64,000 bases of DNA, taken from the NCBI GenBank assembly GCA_947000775.1, contig CAMQGK010000637.1:25598001-25662000 (forward strand), given 5' to 3'. The notes beneath the pieces were generated by a model. That model was given only the letters and a program-made list of their open reading frames with translations, ran no database searches and was not told the origin of the DNA. The position numbers were made by a program, and so were the translations under genes. Within the stretch, counting starts at the first letter, position 1, and each line of letters starts with the position of its first letter. Origin of the DNA: Pterois miles (Eukaryota; Chordata; Actinopteri; Perciformes; Scorpaenidae). Of the stretch, positions 1 to 11,959 are shown piece after piece.

Positions 1-690
1 GGCCCGAGGGCCAGAACCAACCCACCTAAAGGTCCGATCCAGCCCACTGGATGACTCAGTAAAGTGCAAAAATTGCAGAAAAGTATCAAATTTAAATTTT
101 TCAAGGCTCAGTTCTGAAACACTTTGCCACATTTATGACTTTAAACGGGAATTATGTACAAATTTAAGTTAAAATAAGTCGTAATTTTGACACAGAAAGC
201 CAAAGTGATGAGCTGCCAAGTCAAATTTATTATTAGTTATCATAGAAAGTCATAATTAAGTTAAAAATTCGGGGAGTCAAACTTAAAAAGACATGACTCA
301 AAGCTATGTATATTTAATGCAAAAAGAAGATTTTCATTTTTCAAGGCTCAATTTTGAGATATTTTGTCACATTTATGAGAAAATTAAGTCCAGATTTTAA
401 GTAAATAATGTCCAATTTTTGACATAGTAAGCCAAAGTTATGTGATATTAGGTTGAATTTAAGAATTTTTAAGTCAGAATGAATAATCAATTCCAATTTT
501 GCAGTTAAATGCTCTTCTATTTATATTTTGGGCTTAACTATGATCATTTTCAGAATGTACCTGTACTTCTATACACTAACAGGAAAGGGACATTTGGAGG
601 TGGTGATTTTTCTAGGTTACCATGTAGTGGTTTTACTGTCCCACTGGACATCAAACTGGACTATATGTGGCCCCTGAACTAAAATGAGTT
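1..690 (-). repeat. hAT-like non-autonomous element, truncated by window edge
   Basis: The right end reads, on the minus strand, like the GAACTAAAATGAGTTT-type terminus shared by many fish hAT-like miniature elements, and the left end has a GGCCCGAGGGCC-type core near the window edge. Inside, two related blocks about 240 bp apart (from about 97 and about 337) both contain TTTTTCAAGGCTCA followed by a CACATTTATGA block, so the interior is a diverged internal duplication. No coding remnant was seen. Family assignment rests on remembered consensus sequences. Confidence 0.45.
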
Positions 691-3600
691 TACAGTATAT
701 TATGCATTTATTGCTCATTGGTCCTGTCAATAGGCTGAGCTCCGACAGTATACAGCCACTGGCTGTGAGCCCAGCTGCAGCTGCTCTGTGTGGCTGTGCT
801 GGTTGAAGCTGTGATTGTGGTTAATGCTCGGACTACGACTGCAGCTGTGGTTGAATCTATGGATATCTATGAATCTATCACTTCTCTGTTGTATATGTAA
901 ATAAACACGTAGTAAACACATGGCGAATACAGCGGACATTGCAACGTAAGATTACAGGAATGTCAGTAGTAATATACTACATATTCATGAACGAACCGCT
1001 GCCTTTGCCAGGCAACAGCAATACAGAGATTCAGAGAGTCGGGAATGAGAGTGAGCGAGCTGACAGGTGTCGGCTCAGTGCAAAGCACTGGAACAAAAAC
1101 ACTGACACATCTCCGACGGTCTGATAATAATGCACTTTGTGTGCCTAGTCTGATAGTCTGCAGGTATGTAACCTATAAATGAGATATATTTTAATAAAAC
1201 TGAAGCCGTTTCCATGCCGTGAGACAGACAAGTACTCGCTAGGCTTGTTACCAGTTTTACACAGTGGTCAGACACACACCGATTACATTATGTTGATGTG
1301 TGTTAATGTGACCCAGGACACATTCACATACACACTGCTAGAAGAATGTGGCCATATGTGGTCCAGACTACCTCTGAATGTGGTCTGAGTGATCGGATCT
1401 CAATGCATCCTCAATGCGTTAAGTGCATTCACACCTGTACTTGGAGCTGTCCAATTGTGAGCCAATCACTCAGGTAGCATGTTAATGGCAGGTCTGACCA
1501 GGACTTATGGTGCTATGGAAATGGCTACGGTGGCTGGACTGTGGCTACTCTTTGCTGCTCCTATTGACATTGGCCAAGAATATATGAGACTTGAACATGC
1601 GCTGCTTCCATCAGATATGACAGATGTGCTATCAATAAACTACAGGAGTTCAGCAATGCAGTAGTTTCAATACAACACTCAACCAGCACAACCATGTCAA
1701 CAACCAAAGCAAAGCCAATGGCTACAGCCACAATCACAGCAACAGCCTGCCTCCATCAGCCTCGGCAACAGTTGGTGAAAGAGCCAAGCTCCTCCCACAC
1801 AAGGGATGTTAATAATTAACCATTACGAACTTTAACTGATCAACACTATAATTTAAACGGTTATAAGAAATATTAAAAATAACTAAACAGCTGAGCAAAA
1901 CTCAGAGAAGTGGCTCATCATTTTAAGGAGAAAAGCTGATCCACCTTAAGAGTCCACTTTGGGAGAGTCTGAGTCAGTGTTGCAGATACAGGAAGCTGGC
2001 TTAGATCTTAGCACAAACCAGACAAATACGGTCCGTCGGACACTCGCTGTAGTTACGCTGGGTGGAGACTTTTACTGGGAAAGTGGCTGCATGTCCGCGA
2101 CACTACATGAAGCACCGTGACTGCTAACGCTCCTGGATGATGAACTGGGTACAGTGAACGCAGCACCGTGGCCACTACAGTAACTCTCCTGATGGTGACC
2201 TGAAGACAGTGAATGCAGCACCGTGGCCACTACAGTAACTCTCCTGATGGTGACCTGAAGACAGTGAACGCAGCACCGTGGCCACTACAGTAACTCTCCT
2301 GATGATGACCTGAAGACAGTGAACGCAGCACCGTGGCCACTACAGTAACTCTCCTGATGGTGACCTGAAGACAGTGAACGCAGCACCGTGGCCACTACAG
2401 TAACTCTCCTGGTGGTGAACTGGGGACTCAGTTGTCTGTTTTACTCATAAACTGCAGCTGGAGCACGGCTGAACTAATCTTGTTGGTTAACGGTTAATAA
2501 TCTGTTAACATGGGTCGGTTATCGGTTTAAAAAAAAAAAATTCAAAATTAGCATACCTATTCCACACAAATGCAAATGTGCTTTGCCACCATCAGCAAAT
2601 GTTTTTCACCCCTTCGCTCGCATACAATAGAAGTGATGACTAGCTATCCATCTAGCTGCAATGAATACCAGCTGAGGGTGAGCTCATTATTGCTCTGGAC
2701 ACAGCCAGCAATAGTCTACTACATAATATGGATCATTCATAATAAGCTCAGCTGCAGCTGAGTGAAGATGTATATCTGTTTTTTTTTTTTTTTTTTTTGC
2801 CCCTTCACTCATATAAAATGGAAGTGAACAGGAGGCGAATGCTGAATTTGCGCATATGTGACAGAGCCTTTAAAGTACCCATCATCCAAACTACGCTGCG
2901 CCCCCTCTCCCGGTAGGGAGGGCGCTCCCCTGACTGAATGTCACCTGGACAGACTGTCCTCTATGCATGTCGGCGTCCGTCTTGAAACACTGACCCCTTC
3001 TCCATTCTTTTTCTGCCGTGTCATCATCATTCATATCTATAGAATCAATGTGTTTATGATTCACAGATTTAAAAATACATGACTATTTTTACTTAATCTG
3101 CATCAGTGGGTTACTGTCTGAGACTCTTGTAAAGGTCAACCTGAAGATATACATTATTCTGTTACTAATGTGCCACATGCTGAGGTGCTGAGACACTGAG
3201 TTGACAGTCAGCCACTCTTGAAAATCTGGCCTTCCACCGCTCTCATTTCTTGCATTGTCTCTCCGGCACACCCACTCTTAGCCTTACATGAACTGAACAG
3301 CACAGCACACCCACATGTCCTATAGAAATCAAATACATACAGCAGGCTGACAACCAGCCCAATCTTCTTGTGTGCACAGTTACAGTACAGGCGTCCACTT
3401 GGTCTGCAGATATTGTCCATGTACAGTGCTCTCTGTTTTTCATCGCTTGGCTCTGTATATCAGCTCATTTGGATATGAAACTAAATAACTAGGACATTAC
3501 AGAGCAGAGATGCAGCTTTAAGAGTGTCTAAGGACATACACATTCACATTGGGTGAACAACGCGTAAAAAAAGCAGCCCAGTTTGAGGGCAACGCAGCAG

Positions 3601-4007
3601 AATGATGATCCTTAACATGTAGTTTATGGTCAAACAGTGCCATAATCTTATTGTCCGATTCAGTCATCTCACCACAGTACATTTCAGCCTGTGTTTCACT
3701 TGCTTAAGTCCAGACGTAAAGCAAAAAGTAAGAAGATAGCTGCAGGCCTGACAGAGCAGCTACTGATTATTATTTGGAATCATTAAAAAAAGGAGATTAT
3801 TATGAAGTTTACATTCACACCGAAAACTGGGAAACTACGTATAAAGAGATATGTTAATATCCTGGTATGTTCTGGCTGTGCGCATTGCAATGAAGACCAT
3901 GCAGATTACACAAATGATCGTTAAAAAGGTCAAAAAGAATAGTAGCTCCCCAACAAATATTGCCTGTAATACTGCATGCTTTATCCCAACATGAAGTGCA
4001 AACTCAC
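691..4007. other. non-coding stretch, probably kdm6a intron 4
   Basis: This lies downstream (minus sense) of kdm6a coding exon 4. I searched it for the next TPR exon of kdm6a on the minus strand and did not find one, so that exon should lie left of the window. It holds a 55-bp minisatellite (separate entry), short A and T homopolymers near 2530 and 2779, and scattered short open frames with no recognisable similarity. Confidence 0.6.
2106..2425. repeat. 55-bp minisatellite
   Basis: The motif GCAGCACCGTGGCCACTACA recurs at about 2160, 2215, 2270, 2325 and 2380, an exact 55-bp period. Inner copies are nearly identical, with one or two substitutions each. The first unit (from about 2106) and the last are degenerate, which suggests spread by unequal exchange from the centre. 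It lies in the inferred kdm6a intron 4. Confidence 0.95.
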
Positions 4008-5029
4008 CTTCCAGTAGTCCGACTGTAAACTGAAGTACCTCTGGTATGCAGATAATGCTGAGAAAAAGGTGCAATGAATAAAAGAATGTAATACAGAAGA
4101 GGGAGAGACACAGAAGGAGATAAAGAGCAGTTATTGACAACGTTAAATGCTCAAGATATTCAGCTCTCTCACTTTTCCCAGCAGGAAAAAGCACAAAATG
4201 TCTAATCAGAATACTCTTTTCTCAGCAGGTTTTTTAGCAGTGTTACCCAAAATAATGAGTGTAGAAAAACAAAGCAACAACAGCGAACATCAAATGACTT
4301 GCTATCTAGCAAAACTAGCTATCAATTCTTCATTTGGATCCCCATTAGCTTCCACAAAGTGGTCCCTAGTCTCCCTGGGGTCCACATAAAAACATACAAT
4401 TTAAAACCATGCTGTGTCAATAAAACAAGAGGCAAATCAAGCCAGAGCAAATATCAGAAAATAACTGATGGATCGTAAGATGCTGATTTTGGAAGGAAGA
4501 CAGAGGTTGCAAAAAGAACAACAGGAGGATTTACATATTGAGACTCTCACCTTTTGGATAGTCCTCCAGCAGGAGGTTGAAGTGACCAAGCTGACAGAAA
4601 ATATCAGGGTCCACTTTCCCCTCTGCTTTCAGGATGAGGGCATCGTAGCAGCTAACAGCCTAAATGAAAGAACAGTTTCTAGTTAAAGAGCTGTAACACA
4701 GCTGTAATGAATACAGAGTTAAAGGGCTGAAAGATCCTTTGGATATTGAACAAAAAAACTAAAATTACAAAGGGTCAATATGGGAAGCAAATTTTGATTA
4801 CAGTTTGGCTTTAATGTTTAGGCCAATACATTTGATATATTAGAGATGAGGATCAGACACAGCTGACTGATGTACAATCAAACGGGTGTGTTTCCAAGCC
4901 AAGTTTTGCATACTACCAGATGAATGACCAAACACGGTCCTTTAAACAACGGCTAAACAAATTACTCTTGCTAGCCCATAATGCAACCGCTGAAGAGGAA
5001 TTATTAGAGTGTGACTATGTGAGTCCACA

Positions 5030-5128
<99 letters not shown>

Positions 5129-5496
5129 TATGGGGGCGGCAGTAGCTCAGTCTGTAGGGAGTTGGCTTGGGAACCGGAGGGTCACCGGTTCAAGTCCCGA
5201 CATGGACCAAGAACTGAGTGTGAACTGGTAGCTGGAGAGGTGCCAGTTTACCTCTTGGGCACTGCCGAGGTGCCCCTGAGCAAGGCACCAAACCCCCAAC
5301 TGCTCGGGGCGCTTGTCAGGAGCAGCCCCATCACTCTGACATCTCTCCATTGTTGCATGTTTGTGCATGTGTGTGTTTCGGGTCTGCATGTACTGTGTAT
5401 AAGTTAACAACAGAGTGTAAATTGAATTTCCCCTAGTGGGACTAATAAAGGACTATCTTCTTCTTCTTCTATATATATACATACATATATATCATA

Positions 5497-5592
<96 letters not shown>

Positions 5593-8500
5593 GCAATATG
5601 TAGGGGTGTGACGATTTACTGTCCCGTGATATATGACAATATAAAAATGTGGCGATATGCATCGTCGAGACAGAAAACTGAACTGCAATATTTTGGGGCT
5701 GTGACTTTGTGTTTCCCTCTAGGTTGCCATAGAGCAGGGAATGATTGGAAACCTTCGGTTTGGGAGCTCAGAGCAGTTCCTGGAAGACTAGCTATGGTCT
5801 CCTGTCCTTTTATTATTTTAGTTAAGTACATACAGTTAGGTGAACCCCTGAATGCTTGGTTACATTCGTCGTTGAAAGCAAAAAAGAAGGATGTGTTTTG
5901 GAAGGTTCGTTGCTACCTAGCCACCGCTAGCTCAAACAGTCAGTGCAGTTAGCATGTGTGGGAGAAGGTGTAAAACAATGAAGAATGCTAGACTTTTGCC
6001 AGCAGCATGGCCCAGCTTTTACCAGCATGGCTGTCTGAGGCTGCTTTCCTCCTGAGGGATAGCAGATTATTCTAAAGTGAAACTTTCTGTTTCAGAGCAA
6101 ACCTCTCCACCCATCCCCATGCTCCAGGTGAGGGTTTTACAATATGCAGCAGAAATAAGCAAGATAGTTCAAGAAGTGTTCCCAGACAGTGATACAGCTC
6201 ACCGAGAGGAAAAATCCACAGATTCTTGGTTGAGGTTTAGCCGGCTCTGAGAGCTAAATGTTGCAAGCGATGGGCTACTGACTTGGAAGAGGTCTTTGTA
6301 ATTGCCAGCCAATGTGAGATGAACAGAAAATACAGGGCTACTCTTTTAGTCATATATTTTCATCATTCAAGTTTTGTTAAATTTATTGTTATATCGAATC
6401 AAGAACCCAATATCATGTATCGTATCGTGAGCTGAGTGAATCGTCACACCCCTTGCAATATGTCATAATAGAAAAAATATCTAGATCAGTAAAAAAAAAA
6501 AGGGCAATTTTGTGCTGAACAGAGCATCACCTTCAGTGTATACTAATCTTGTTGCGCTTTGCCGTCACTAAAATAATATGGACACCAAATACAACTCTCT
6601 AAAATCAAATGAGTCAACGATGTATTCATCATAAATCTGGAAGCCTAAAGCAAAGGATGGGATGAAATAAAATCATTGATTGTACTGTGACATACTGATC
6701 GTAGTACAGCTCTGCATGTTCCTACATTATGTTCCTGCATAGTTTTTCTGAAGTTTTAACATGTTAAGTGATGCACTCAGGTATCCAGTATTGCAAAAGG
6801 AGATGACAATCCCTTATGGCTGCACAATTATGGCCAAATAATAACACCAAGGGGCTGCACGGTGGTGTAGTGGTTAGCGCTGTCGCCTCACAGCAAGAGG
6901 GTCGCAGGTTCGATTCCAGCTTGCGGCTCTTCTGTGTGGAGTTTGCATGTTCTCCCCGTGTAAGCGTGGGTTTTCTCCGGGTACTCCGGCTTCCTCCCAC
7001 CGTCCAAAGACATGCTGTTTAGGTTAATTGATGACTCTAAATTGCCCGTAGGTGTGAATGTGAGTGTGAATGGTTGTCTGTCTATATGTTGTCTGTCTCT
7101 ATGTGCCCTGCGATGGACTGGCGACCTGTCCAGGGTGTACCCTGCCTTCGCCCCTATGCCAGCTGGGATCGGCTCCAGCCCCCCCGCGACCCCTAATGGG
7201 ATAAGCGGTTGACGATGGATGGATGGATGGATAATAACACCAATTATTTTGATCAATATTACGATCACTTATCACAATTACTCACTGATATTAAGGACTA
7301 AATATACTGCTTTCATGTCCATGGTGTGCTACATTCCTGCTAATAAACAAATCTTTTCATCAAAATAAGACACATGGAACCTGCAATACTGCCATGTTCA
7401 GTTATCTGGTTATAGTAGTCTGCAATGTCAATGCGATAATTGGAAATCTGGCTTGCAGGCAAAAAGCAGCAAATAATGTTTCTTATATCCGTTTCTTGTC
7501 TTCTCTGATTCCTCTGAATCCCACGCATCTCTGTCAAGCCTAGACACCATTAAAATAACACAGTGACCATACAATTACTGCCGTTTAGTCAAAGCACATA
7601 GTTGCAAGTATACTAACAAGGTAAGTCTTTCATATGATCAACCCTATGGCTCTGTGAAACAGACACAAACTCTTGCATTCTTTAACTGTTCACAACAGAG
7701 CAAAGCCACAGTTTTTCCAGACATTTTGATGGAGCATCTTTTCAAAAAATTGCCTCGCTCTCTTATTATTACAAGATAATAATTCCAGTAAACGTACTAT
7801 GAGATAAATCTGAACCAAACTGCATGATACTCCAGCAAAAAAACTAGTAAATCACCTCCCTCACTGGACAGTCCCATAAAAAGATATTGGGGATTTTATT
7901 GCTAGCCAAATCATCACCTCTTTTGTGCATGACAAAAACATTTTCTAAATCTTTGTGAATGATGGCATCATCACTGGACACTACAGCAGCATAAATATCC
8001 CACAGTGCAACACGTAGTGGCAACAACGTTCATAACAGACATTGCTGGACAAGTCTGTAACGTCTATACTGCTCAAACTTAAGCGTAAATATAAGATGTC
8101 CCTTTGCTAGGGCTAATATATTTCTTAGTTTAGTTCAGACTTCATGATTCTTGAAATCATCATTTGGTCACGTGAGGTCGCCATGGCTTACACATCTCAA
8201 ACTGGCAAGGAGGCGCTCAGGAAATGTCAAAGTGAATTACAGTTCACCCTGTCTGAAGTACTGTTTAGTTACACAAAAGTAAGTTTAAAGATAGTACACA
8301 CATTGAGTACATAGTTCATAATGTATGATTTCAGACGAAGCCATGTTCATTTCAATGTGCATATATTTAATACAAGATTCTGTATACCATTGAACAATAT
8401 ATTTGCAAGTGGCAGGATTAATTCATTTTAATTTTATCAAAATAAATGTCAGTCTTTGAGGTAGTGCCTTGGTGCAGCATTTATAGACCTGATACTGTCT

Positions 8501-10715
8501 GGGAGTTTCAAAATCAAATTTAATTGCATGTAGACCGCATTATGACAAGTCTATGCTGGATGAATCAAACTCAAATCATGTTGTGATTAAACCCTACCAC
8601 ACAGAAGGAAGCATCCACTAATATGCCATTTCCTCACACTTCCATGTCATGCAGCAAATAAAAACCATGCATTATTACACACATTTTGGGAGTGCTGGCA
8701 TAGTGCCATGCTGCTCTTCTGCTTATGAAACAAGGGTTGGCTCGCAGCAGAGCACCCTGCAGGGATGGTATGATTCAGCAAACAAAACAATGCACTTGAA
8801 CACCTACAGTCCAATTGTGAAAACTACTATAATGGGATGGTACTGATCTGTATAACAGTAACCTCATGCTCAACTAATACTCTCCCTTCCCCCACATTAT
8901 AAAATGGTAGAGCCCACAGAGAGGATGCAAAGGGAACTTGGGATCAAAATTTAGTTATTACACAAAATGTGACACATACAAGGCCTAATGCATGTGATGT
9001 TATCATGAAGACCCACAATCAGATCTAATAAATGTAAATGTTATGATGTAAATAGGCCTGTGCAGATATCCAGCACGAGTATGAAGGACACTGACAGCAA
9101 GAAAAATGGCAATAACGGAGTGCACGGCTGAGCCTAATCTGGACGTACACCCTAACAAAATAATATTAGCAGCTTCAACAAGAAGCCCAGCAGCCACATG
9201 TTGAGGACACGGATCAGACACAGGCAGCGTAACGGGGGTAACATGGGACTGCGTGAAGTGGATGTGTGCACCAAACACTACACAGTTAAAGTGGATGCCC
9301 CATGCTTCCGCTTTATAATTGATCATCTTTGTTAGAAACACTGAACGCCTCCGTCGTGATATGGTTTTGGCAAATGGTGATTAGCCTAGCCACCGATGCT
9401 AGTTAGCTAGCAAACGTTTGCTGGTTATTTTCTTCCCACCCCCGCCATCTTGAGCCAAGTCAAGCAGCCATTATTGTTTTTATTTTATTGTTTTGCAACC
9501 ATAAACTACCACTATTTGTGTGTGTTTCTCCCTCGACAGTGTATATAGTGTTTGCCATATGAGCGAGTGAAGGAGGGGGAAAAGCGCTGTGCAGTTAGCT
9601 AGCTGGCTACATGCTAACAGAGTGAGCTGACGCACAACCCAAACTCTAGCTGCCGCTATTGAGGATGGGACGGGGACATTTATGTCAACTTAATGTCTAT
9701 TTTCTCGTTAAATCAGTGAGCATTTGCCATCTTTTGATGCTCACTGTCACACTTTTGCGAGTCGCGTATAACAGTTAGTTAGTAAGGTGTTATAACCTCA
9801 CCTTAGAAGCCCTTTAGTGAGAGCTCTACTACGTTATCCAACAAACGCAATAAGCAACGTTGTAATATCAGTGCGTTTCCTTCACACATGCCTGCCTCTG
9901 TTATTGTGTTTATACCGATAGCTGCTATGATAAACACGTTTTTAACAGTCGGTACAATGCTATCACGTAGCATGGCACCTCTTCTCTCAACAACCGATGA
10001 CACGACGGGTTTTAATAGGGTGGAGATTCATATCGTGCTGCATTTTGGGCCCGTTTAATATTGTATCAACATAACAGAAATGCACGGGAGTCGTTTTATT
10101 CCGTGCTCGGTAGTGCAAGTGTTGTGTGTAATAACCGCGTCCGTAACTGAAGGCTGCTTTTCCAGTCAGCCGCTGGTTCAGCTTTAAAGTTGGGGGAAAT
10201 TGAGGCTTGTGTATGTCGCGGCTAGCCGTATGGCAGGAGCAGCGCTGGGAGGTCTGTACCACTTATTTCAGGTGGGATAAGCACTAATCAGAGGAGATAA
10301 CCGTGAGAAGCGACTGTGGTTCTGTTCTGTGGCATACCTTTAACAGCAAGGCCTTCGTTCTGGCGCCATCTTCTTGAAGCCTATGAAATCCAAACAGTGA
10401 ACTGCAAGTAGAGGACAGACAACACACAGGCGGTTCCGTATTACTTGAGGGGGCAATCCTATTTGTTGTTTCAAACTGCGCTAAGAAAAACATATATTGC
10501 AGCAAAAGAAGCAAGCGGGACTGTTCGCATGGCGGTGTGTCTAACCTGTCAGTTCCGACCAAGCTCTCCTTTTCTTGCGCTGTTAGCTTCGGAAAGTCCT
10601 CTTCGATATCAGTCGCTGTTCCCGACGCCATTTTCTCCTCGTCATTACCAGCAACGCCGAGACTCCGGGCAGCAGCAGATGCAGCGGCGGTGAGCGACAC
10701 TCCGCACGATTTCAT
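4008..10715 (-). CDS. kdm6a: Lysine demethylase 6A (UTX), 5' part: coding exons 1-4
   Basis: KDM6A removes di- and trimethyl marks from histone H3 lysine 27 in the nucleus as part of the MLL3/MLL4 (COMPASS-like) complexes. Only the N-terminal 131 residues are here. Coding exons on the minus strand: 10546-10715, 10338-10401, 4551-4659, 4008-4057. All boundaries are AG/GT and the phases join exactly. The start MKSCGVSL matches the vertebrate KDM6A start, so I prefer it to an in-frame ATG 41 codons upstream. Exon 2 encodes LFGFHRLQEDGARTKALLLK and exon 3 contains FCQLGHFNLLLEDYPK, where the TPR region begins. Exon 4 ends in SLQSDYWK. The remaining TPRs and the JmjC and zinc-binding domains lie beyond the left edge. 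Intron 1 is only 144 bp; intron 2 is about 5.7 kb and full of repeats. Fish also carry a kdm6a-like paralogue, so a/a-like is not settled from sequence alone; synteny with fundc1, efhc2 and ndp supports the orthologue. Confidence 0.95.
4333..4393 (-). repeat. 3' tail fragment of a non-LTR retroelement
   Basis: On the minus strand this reads as a TGGACCCCAGG block followed by CTAATGGGGATCC, a tail I remember as a common teleost LINE/SINE 3' end. It sits in kdm6a intron 3. The fragment is short and the family is unnamed. Confidence 0.35.
5032..5131. repeat. (TA)n microsatellite, left of SINE
   Basis: About 45 uninterrupted TA units, then a short CATATATAT block directly abutting the SINE head at 5132. 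Confidence 0.95.
5132..5470 (+). mobile_element. tRNA-derived SINE, copy A
   Basis: The head looks like a tRNA gene, with an A box in TAGCTCAGTCTGTAGGGAG and a B box GGTTCAAGTCC, the RNA polymerase III internal promoter. A conserved body follows (CCCAACTGCTCGGGGCGCTT region), then an L2-like tail GGGACTAATAAAGG and a (CTT)n end. Three more copies lie in this window (11960, 18798 and 41160 reversed). It sits in kdm6a intron 2 in opposite orientation to the gene, between two (TA)n tracts. It is a SINE, not a tRNA gene: the acceptor arm does not pair cleanly and the body continues for about 260 bp. Confidence 0.9.
5501..5587. repeat. (TA)n microsatellite, right of SINE
   Basis: About 43 TA units. 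With the tract at 5032-5131 it brackets SINE copy A, as if the SINE had landed inside one longer TA tract. Confidence 0.95.
5602..6453. mobile_element. hAT-like miniature transposon with target-site duplication
   Basis: The ends are inverted: AGGGGTGTGACGATTTACT at 5602 and GAATCGTCACACCCCT ending at 6453. The flanks repeat TGCAATATGT exactly (5592-5601 and 6454-6463), so this is one complete 852-bp insertion. hAT elements make 8-bp duplications; the 10-bp match may include chance identity. The terminal sequence resembles many teleost hAT-like elements. A short open stretch near 6120-6250 is not recognised. It lies in kdm6a intron 2. Confidence 0.8.
6851..7230 (+). mobile_element. tRNA-derived SINE with (GATG)n tail
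   Basis: The head carries GTGTAGTGGTTAGCGC (A-box-like) and GGTTCGATTCC (B box), followed by the widespread fish body with CATGTTCTCCCCGTG, and ends GGGATAAGCGG plus a GGAT-rich tail. It is flanked by perfect 13-bp duplications ATAATAACACCAA (6838-6850 and 7231-7243). A truncated reverse copy is at 52995-53291. It lies in kdm6a intron 2. Confidence 0.88.
7244..10337. other. rest of kdm6a intron 2
   Basis: No coding exon or clear mobile element was recognised. Around 9360-9800 the sequence becomes richer in CpG and in GCTAGC-type words, but no definite promoter can be called. Short open frames on both strands look random. Confidence 0.5.
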
Positions 10716-11210
10716 GGAAAAACAATGGGAAGATCGACGGGACCGAGTAACTCCGGCAGAATGCAATAACAGCGAAAGTGTTGCACGGCTATCCAGGACT
10801 AAAACGGGGCGTAGCGAAATTCTTTGCCAAATCCTCAAGGAAATGATCCCTTTAAGTTACCTTCCACACTCCTCATTGTACATCGCAACACAGCGTGTAT
10901 TCCAGTGCCAATTTGTGCATGAAGTTGATGTAATGTTGGGTTTCAGGGATGAGTGTTACTTGGTAATATCGCAAACTTCCCCAACCATCGGCTCAAAGTT
11001 GTTGTAATTGTGTCACATAGGCAAACGCACGCCGCCACCGTCGGCACGCCCTCTGTCCACCCTGGCCAATCGGTGGCCGGCGTGTGCGGTCACGTGGCTG
11101 TCTCCAGTTGATGTGTCGCGAACACGCGCACGAACGCGCGCACGCACACATTAAGTGGGCGCTTCCAAGTCCCACCTCGTGGCCTGTGATTGGTTCCTCC
11201 CGCAATATTA
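10716..11210 (-). promoter_or_regulatory. kdm6a promoter / CpG-rich region
   Basis: Immediately upstream (minus sense) of the kdm6a start codon the sequence turns CpG-rich. It has a CCAAT box at 11066-11070, an E-box CACGTG at 11091-11096, a reversed CCAAT (ATTGG) at 11189-11193 and a run of CGCGCACG-type words at about 11118-11150. This fits a TATA-less housekeeping promoter. The transcription start is not visible. It lies about 2.6-3 kb from the fundc1 start codon, so the two genes diverge but do not share a compact bidirectional promoter. Confidence 0.5.
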
Positions 11211-11305
11211 TTATTACGTAACTGTTTTTTAAAGAAGGCTATTGGTCAAAGTAGCTGTCAGTTTGGATGATTTTAGGATGTTTGTTGCAACGTTGCACAT
11301 ATACG

Positions 11306-11356
<51 letters not shown>
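11306..11356. repeat. (GATA)n microsatellite
   Basis: About 12 uninterrupted GATA units in the kdm6a-fundc1 interval. Confidence 0.95.
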
Positions 11357-11959
11357 TAGGTCAGGACACTCATTGAGGTAAATAAGAAACAAAATAGTGT
11401 AAAATCCACAAATAATAAAGGTTAAACTAAAATGGCAAAGCAATCAACTACCTTTATCTTAACATTTATTGAATGTTTCAGAAACATGATATATTTAATT
11501 TACTGTTTTGTTTAGCCTACCCACCCACTGTATAAAAAGTGTTAATCTATGAAACTACATTATTATATTATCAAACAAGTTATGCACACTGTCCGTTACA
11601 AATAAATACATAAGGGAGGCAGTGCAATTATTCAATCATTTAGTGTTCAACAAGCCCAGCTTGGTGGAATGGTATCTTTTACTAAATGTTCAAGGATGAT
11701 TTTTTTTAAAGACACTAACACTATCTACACAGGGTATTTCTTGAGAGCAGGCATGCCTGCTGGTGATGACTGCTTGAGAGACATTTATCTATTTTATGAT
11801 AATAGTTCTTTACAAATCGGTTCTGTTTGTTCTGTTTCTGTTTGTTTTACGCAAATGAGAAGCAATCATACTTATTTAAAATGGATGTGAATATTTGTAA
11901 CAACCAAAGTTCAATTAGCTGGGTAATTGAAGAAAATTAGCTATTAAACTCCACTAGTT

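Noticed and set aside
2106..2425. CRISPR array
   Set aside because: The 55-bp units are contiguous, with no unique spacers, and the sequence is a vertebrate intron.
1..4007. Further kdm6a exons (rest of TPR region)
   Set aside because: I searched the minus strand for the next expected exon and found no match, so none is annotated.
5132..5210. tRNA gene (A and B boxes present)
   Set aside because: The same sequence recurs with a fixed 260-bp body and tail at 11960, 18798 and 41160 (reversed), so it is a SINE head rather than a cellular tRNA gene.
4920..5231. Open frame rich in alternating Ile and Tyr
   Set aside because: It is the translation of a (TA)n microsatellite plus a SINE head.
10284..10838. 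184-codon single-exon gene on the minus strand
   Set aside because: It is kdm6a exon 1, intron 1 and exon 2 read through. The splice sites and family match favour two exons, though retention is flagged as a finding.
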